The notes beneath the pieces were generated by a model. It saw only the letters and a list, made by a program, of their open reading frames with translations, was not told the origin of the DNA and searched no databases. The translations under genes were made by a program, and so were the position numbers. Source: Xiphophorus maculatus (lineage: Eukaryota; Chordata; Actinopteri; Cyprinodontiformes; Poeciliidae). Taken from it: a stretch of 64,000 nucleotides of DNA. This document shows, piece by piece, positions 58,583 to 64,000 of this stretch; position 1 is the stretch's first letter; the number at the start of each line of letters is the position of its first letter. The stretch lies in NCBI RefSeq assembly GCF_002775205.1, contig NC_036456.1:5409463-5473462 (forward strand), read 5' to 3'.

Positions 58583-59121
58583 TTTATTGTGGCTATAATG
58601 TCGTTTTCTAGGATAGCCTCTTTTGACTTGCAGAGGCTGTCAAGGCATCTAGTTAAAAAATAAAAAGGCTTTGATTAGCATTGCTCAAAATAATAATTCT
58701 GACCTACATAATTTCAAAGAAGCCACAAAACATTGACGTTCTAGCAGTGTCTGCACAATTACAATAGTCTTGAACTAAAAAAAAGTTAAGTTGGCTTTCC
58801 CTCTTTCATTTCTACTATTTAAGCTAATAAAAAAAAATCAATAATGCATTGTTACTAGTCTTGTGAATTGGCAATTTAAGTACCAGTTAAATTTAAATTT
58901 CTCTATCACTATCTATGTTTCAATAGGTTTAAAAATTCTGGACTTCAAATATAAGTTGCGAATTTAAATAAATTTATATGTAAGCTATCCATGCACACAT
59001 CCTCTCTGCTTTTATGGGAATGGATTGCATTGAGTGAACATTTTATATGAATCCTTGAAGCCCACACACATACATTTAATGTCAGAAATTGGATGAAATG
59101 AAACTCGTTGCATTTAAAATA

Positions 59122-60046
59122 CACTGCTCAAAAAAATAAAGGGAACACTCAAATAACACATCCTAGATCTGAATGAAAGAAATATTCTCATTGAATACTT
59201 TGTTCTGTACAAAGTTGAATGTGCTGACAACAAAATCACACAAAAATCATCAATGGAAATCAAATTTATTAACCAATGGAGGCCTGGATTTGGAGCCACA
59301 CACAAAATTAAAGTGAAATAACACTACAAGCTGATCCAACTTTAATGTAATGTCCTTAAAACAAGTCAAAATGAGGCTCAGTATTGTGTGTGGCCTCCAC
59401 GTGCCTGTATGACCTCCCTACAACGCCTGGGCATGCTCCTGATGAGGTGGCGGATGGTCTCCTGAGGGATCTCCTCCCAGACCTGGACTAAAGCATCCGC
59501 CAACTCCTGGACAGTCTGTGGTGCAACGTGACGTTGGTGGATGGAGCGAGACATGATGTCCCAGATGTGCTCAATCGGATTCAGGTCTGGGGAATGGGCT
59601 GGCCAGTCCATAGCTTCAATGCCTTCATCTTGCAGGAACTGCTGACACACTCCAGCCACATGAGGTCTAGCATTGTCCTGCATTAGGAGGAACACAGGGC
59701 CAACCGCACCAGCATATGGTCTCACAATGGGTCTGAGGATCTCATCTCGGTACCTAATGGCAGTCAGGCTACCTCTGGTGAGCACATGGAGGGCTGTGCG
59801 GCCCTCCAAAGAAATGCCACCCCACACCATTACTGACCCACTGCCAAACCGGTCATGCTGAAGGATGTTGCAGGCAGCAGACCGCTCTCCACGGCGTCTC
59901 CAGACTCTGTCACGTCTGTCACATGTGCTCAGTGTGAACCTGCTTTCATCTGCGAAGAGCACAAGGCGCCAGTGGCAAATTTGCCAATCCTGGTGTTCTC
60001 TGGCAAATGCCAAGCGTCCTGCACGGTGTTGGGCTGTGAGCACAAC
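59122..60046 (-). mobile_element. Truncated Tc1-like copy
   Basis: The end CACTGCTCAAAAAAATAAAG at 59122 and the transposase from residue about 119 onward closely match the intact element at 46998. All three catalytic residues lie in the retained part. The N-terminal DNA-binding half and other end are missing; sequence switches at 60046 to a 276-bp repeat. The minus-strand frame 59378-60103 begins with 19 unrelated codons. No active product is expected. Confidence 0.92.
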
Positions 60047-60510
60047 ACCGTCCAGGAGCTGCACCAAACTTGGCCTGAGTGATCCTGGTGTGATGCCTGA
60101 CAATCCTATGTCATCATATTATGATGTCATCTAAGCCCCGCCCCCTCACAACAGGAAGTGCTATTTTTTTCCTTGGAAAGTTCCATCTATGGCTCTCTTG
60201 ACCTAATCAAGGTGATTCTGTGTTGGATGACAGATAGGAAGTTGGTCTCACTTGCTTTAAAGTGCCAAGAGTTTTCAAAGGCGGCAACGCCGTTGGTATA
60301 CGTTTGCCTCCAGATTCCACATATTTTGACCGAGCTGCATCAAACTTGGCATCACTGACCCTGGTGGGATGCCTGACGATCCTATGTCATCATATGATAA
60401 CGTCATCTAAGCCCCGCCCCCTCACAACAGGAAGTGCTGTTTTTTTCTTTGGAAAGTTCCATCTATGGCTCTCTTGACCTAATCAAGATGATTCGGATGA
60501 TGAGCTCTGT
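60047..60510. repeat. 276-bp tandem repeat, nearly two units
   Basis: 'gagctgcaccaaacttggc' at 60056 returns at 60332 with one change. Both units hold 'catctaagccccgccccctc' and 'ggaaagttccatctatggct'. Confidence 0.9.
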
Positions 60511-60739
60511 CAATGCTTGCTGCTGGCTGAACCGTGTGGGCGTGGCCAAATGGCGAATCAGTCTCTCGACATATTCATACATTTGGCTCTAAATCACACA
60601 TAGATCATCCGATTGGCATCAAACTGGATATGTATGCCCTTTGTTCACCTCTAAAGAGCCCAACGGGTTTGAAATGTAATTTGACTCCACTGCGCCCCCT
60701 AAGTTGATACATCGGCTTTATCTCCTCGATGCATCGACC

Positions 60740-61020
60740 GATCTGAACCAGATTTTTTGACTGTCATCCGGGAACGCTGCCGAACGCATTCACGCGTGTC
60801 GCCTGGTGGATGGGCGGGGAAAATGTGCGACAGCTTCTGCGGTGGCTGGTGGGCGGCGGTGCTGGAAACTGCGCCAGAGCTTCTGCGGTGGCGAGCGGGC
60901 TGCGGCTCTGGAAACTGTGCGAGAGCTTCTGCGGTGGCTGGAACCCCCGCTGTGGCCAATAGGCCGAAGCTGCGCTTGCTGCAAGTGCCGCTCGAGGCTG
61001 CTTGCAGCTTTAATTTTATT
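60740..61020. repeat. GC-rich short tandem repeat ending in a hairpin word
   Basis: Three copies of about 54 bp around 'agcttctgcggtggc', then 'gaggctgcttgcagctttaa' at the right edge with the palindrome GCTGCTTGCAGC. Probably the right end of the repeat that begins near 60047. Open frames across it are artefacts. Confidence 0.7.
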
Positions 61021-61032
61021 TTATTTTTTCAG

Positions 61033-61456
61033 ATGCCTTTGAATGTACTTGAAGCTGTTCTCCAGGAGGTGGCACTAGCACAGGGAGACTCAGCTTACCT
61101 CACCTTGGCATTGACCTGCAAGTGCTTTGAAGCCGTTGTGTCTGACCCAGTTTTCAGGAAGAAGACTCACTTTGCTTGGCTGGATGATAAGGACCTTTGA
61201 CTTTTTTCACCTAAAACATGTGAAATTAGATTTCAACTACATGAAATCGATTTTTCATTAACAGGTGAGATCAACTAGGGTAAATTTTCAGAGTCATTCA
61301 AGGCAGAAAACCGGATTCCTTTTGCGGTGGTAACGTGTTCTTCCTGCAACCGGCAATATAAAGACTGTGGGCTTCACCGGCGATGGAAGACGAGGAGAGT
61401 ACCCTGGTTACTACTGTGATGGCCGACCTGGACACTGCACTGGCTGTCAATACTGA
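61033..61456 (+). pseudogene. Relic with F-box-like start and cysteine-rich end
   Basis: After an acceptor (tttttcag) at 61032 a frame reads MPLNVLEAVLQEVALAQGD and then LTLALTCKCFEAVVSDPVF, like an F-box-type helix set, to a stop at 61200. A second piece after the acceptor at 61291 reads ENRIPFAVVTCSSCNRQYKD and, after a one-frame shift near 61370, GFTGDGRRGEYPGYYCDG with CTGCQY before a stop at 61456. Conserved CxxC pairs suggest a zinc site. AATAAA occurs at about 61757. The family seems to be multi-copy in fish; this copy looks broken. Confidence 0.45.
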
Positions 61457-62915
61457 ATGCAAGGAGAATATTAGTTGCTTTCCACAATCTTTCACACATT
61501 TCAGTTGTCATACATTGTTGGGTTTTTTTGGGGGGGTTTTTGTGACAAGCCATTTTAAATAATTTCTGCTAAAGCACATATTTGTGACTTGTGCAGTCAT
61601 CCTTTTTCATAATGTGTTCTTTCAATATTATTTACATTTTTGAATGTTCCTTTTGTTGTAGCTCAGTTGATTTACATGATTTAGTTTTCACAGAAATGGT
61701 GTCGTTTCCACACAAAGTTACATTGTGGCTGTAATCTGTTGGAGAGAGAGTAGAACCAATAAAGTAGTTGTAAATATATTGTAACAGCGTTGTTTAACAA
61801 TTGGATAACCTTGTTTGAAAAATCTTACATTCAAGCAAAGCTAATAACTTGCAATATTTTATATGTGTAAATACAATGTTTCCTATGCTTTTTGAACAAT
61901 GACTGGAATCAATACAAATTTTCTTGACAAACCTGACATACAGCTAAGTTGTTTCTGTTTTAACAGTCAGAATCAACTTGGGTTTTTTTGTAATAAAGCA
62001 AGCACATACAGAAACATATTGTTCAGTTACAAAGTCGTAATACAAACATAAGATTAAAGGTATCCTGAGCCGGACTTTATGAAGGGTGGAGGAGATGAGA
62101 CCGTTAGACTGGGACGGAGACACCTGATCAGGTGAGATGAAGACAGTTATAGTTAGAATTTACACATTGGTTTAATTTTTGTAACCAGTGACTTTATTCA
62201 AAAAGGTTTTCATATAGAAAAAGAATAACTCATCCACAGCAGATCATTCTCTCTGGCGGTTACCAGCGCAGTGTCTACTGCCGGGGTCCGAGCGCCGAAG
62301 ATTATTTCTTGTCAAATAAACTTTCTAAAACCTACTTTCTGTGTGAGTCTTTCCAGGTTGAAGCTACATTTAAACTTTTCAATGAATCACTTTGGGTTTC
62401 GCAACAATTGGATATTTAAGGTCTTTATTTTATGAATCGATTGCAATTGGTAGGTTTGAATTTCTAAATGGAATAGTGGGACACCAATCAGTTTACTGGT
62501 TGAGCTGGAGTCCTTATAGCAAAAGTTTCCAATGAGACATTATGGTAAACAATGATAACAGCTGAGCCAGGTCACCTGCAACCAAAAATATTCTAGTTTT
62601 CGGAATGGCACTTGTTAGAAGTTCAAAAGTCCTTTGGTTTGTTTGTAAATTATATTCATAATGTGAATAATAAGAAAAATGTTTGGCAGATAAACAACAA
62701 AAGTGCTCTGTGAATGGACGTACTGAGTTGGCCAAAATTGTTGACTAAATGTTTTACTGACCAAACCTCTTTTCCACCTCGGTCTTCTTAAATAAGCCAG
62801 AGGCTATTATATTTTAGATTTTAACTTATTTATTTTAAGAGTACCATTCACAACATCAGAATCTATTATTTGAACTTCAGCACCAGCAAATATTTGTTTA
62901 TATCTGTTTTCTTAA
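61457..62915. other. No clear gene
   Basis: AT-rich sequence. A stretch at 62320-62350 ('caaataaactttctaaaacc') looks like a retroelement poly(A) region but no LTR ends could be fixed. Confidence 0.4.
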
Positions 62916-62919
62916 TCTG

Positions 62920-63010
62920 CAATGGACTGGCGATCTGTCCAGGGTCCAGCCCTCATGACCCACTATAGGGATAAACGTGCGTGTATAATAATTAATGGAT
63001 GGATAAATGT
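62920..63010 (+). repeat. SINE/LINE tail fragment
   Basis: 'gactggcgatctgtccaggg' and a GGATGGATAA tail match the 3' part of the element at 2478-2600. Only the tail is present. Confidence 0.65.
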
Positions 63011-63270
63011 AATGTACATTTGTCTCCAAAATATTGATTTGATTCATGTTTTATGACTTTTGTTTGAGATAGATAGGGTGTAAGGATAGATAAATACATC
63101 TCCATAATGATTCCTTATTGTTGCTTATTTTAGATTGTTTGTTACTAATATAATTCTAAATTAAGATTTAATAAAGATTTAAAAATAAAAAAGGGTCATA
63201 CCATGTGACATATCACGTTTTGTAGCCATTTCTTTACTGTTTAATTTGTATTTTTAATGTTGAAAGTGTT

Positions 63271-63831
63271 TGTCATAATTTCAGCCCTTCAGCTCTGCCT
63301 TGGCTGTGCTGATTGCTTATTGCCCTCACCTGCACTGAGCTGGTTCCTACTTAAACAGCTGCTCGTCACCAGCTCAGTGTGAGATCGTTTGTTGCCACTG
63401 TCGTGGCTTTCAAGCCTTGTCTCATGTTTCAAAGTGTTTTCTGGTTTCTGATCCTGCCTGTTTTTGACCACAGATTTTTGCCTAATCCTTCTGCTGTTGA
63501 AAGTCCTGTTTCTGACCCTGCCTCCTGGATTCTGGATTTTCACTGCCTGAGACCCTCCCATGCATGACCCTGGACCGTTTCACGACTCAGCCTCTGGTTG
63601 GTGGATTTTGTCCCTGTCGTCTGTTTGTCCCCTGAGATCCCCACAGATTTCCCCTTGTCCATTCACCCTCCCCTCCCCCGGCTGGACTCCTGAGCCCTGT
63701 GGATTCCTCGTCCCTGACCCACTAGTGTGACCACACTACACCATTTACTTTAGTAATAAAACTTTTTGGTTAACCATCCTCTTGTTGTGGCTGCGTTTTG
63801 GGTTCTGGCTGATTCTGCTTTTACCATTACA
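63271..63831 (+). mobile_element. Solo LTR with GTGTT target duplication
   Basis: It starts TGTCATAATTTCAG and ends CCATTACA (TG...CA), with GTGTT directly before (63266-63270) and after (63832-63836). AATAAAA near 63754 is the likely poly(A) signal of the LTR. A 5-bp duplication and 561-bp length suit a Gypsy-type LTR; no internal region. The frames at 63289-63567 are not genes. Confidence 0.85.
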
Positions 63832-63836
63832 GTGTT

Positions 63837-64000
63837 CTTGGTGTTTTGAAAGGCGTTGTCAAATAAAATACATTATTATTCTAATTATTATAACACGGTT
63901 GGTGCAGGAAATAGTGTCACTAGCGCCCCCTTCATTTCCGGAATGAAATAGTCATAAGGTGTGAGACTGACAGTGGTCCGTCCCGCCCCTTTCTGTTTGC
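63837..64000. other. No gene seen
   Basis: Short unassigned end of the window. Confidence 0.4.

Noticed and set aside
60757-61200. One 147-codon frame joining the GC-rich repeat to the F-box-like exon
   Set aside because: The first 90 codons are repeat DNA and a good splice acceptor lies at 61032, so the real exon probably starts there.
62010-62412. Possible retroviral-type LTR near 62.0-62.4 kb
   Set aside because: An AATAAA followed by T/C-rich sequence looks LTR-like, but TG...CA ends with matching flanks could not be found.

Overview
This window is nuclear DNA from a ray-finned fish, most likely a percomorph teleost. The evidence is spliced genes with GT-AG introns, secreted C1q-like genes of the fish type, tRNA-derived SINEs with 3' parts common in teleosts, Tc1 elements, many hAT and piggyBac-type MITEs, L2-like LINE tails and long (TA)n tracts. 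I see no operons, bacterial genes, CRISPR arrays, rRNA or tRNA genes. The species cannot be fixed from the sequence alone.

Layout. 0-24.6 kb is a locally duplicated immune locus. It holds two three-exon secreted C1q-domain genes on the + strand (4.16-6.45 kb and 22.06-23.26 kb), each with a TATA box, with flanking stretches that recur in diverged form around 1.2, 2.95, 3.6, 16.3, 20.3, 23.6, 23.9 and 24.4 kb. A divergent two-exon RNase A-like secreted protein lies between them on the - strand (12.88-14.37 kb). The rest of this part is mobile DNA: solo-LTR-like elements, a 1.95 kb hAT-type element, hAT MITEs, a Tc1 MITE and a 0.75 kb block present twice.

24.6-32.5 kb is mostly repeat: a 705-bp hAT MITE, then a composite element with a hairpin at its left end and about 28 copies of a 129-bp unit. 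A single-exon coiled-coil gene follows (32.54-33.75 kb), then AT microsatellites that contain a 60-bp palindromic Tc1 relic. 36-38 kb has an orphan transmembrane exon (+) and a broken Ig V-domain receptor gene (-). 39.5-46.1 kb has a 91-bp tandem repeat and an unrecognised - strand gene of long repeats, split by a TTAA-flanked piggyBac-type MITE, with a possible TATA-driven first exon that encodes Lys-rich repeats.

47-48.6 kb is an apparently intact Tc1-like transposon with a complete DD34E transposase. 49-52.7 kb has a locus whose first exon could splice either to a C2H2 finger ORF (frameshifted) or to a coiled-coil exon. 53-64 kb holds an LTR, a SINE with perfect target-site duplication, tandem repeats, a hAT inserted in a broken gene, a truncated second Tc1 copy, a relic with an F-box-like start and a cysteine-rich end, and a solo LTR with a 5-bp target duplication.

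The clearest intact protein-coding candidates are the two C1q genes, the RNase A-like gene, the coiled-coil gene and the Tc1 transposase. Most other open frames are repeat-derived or broken.
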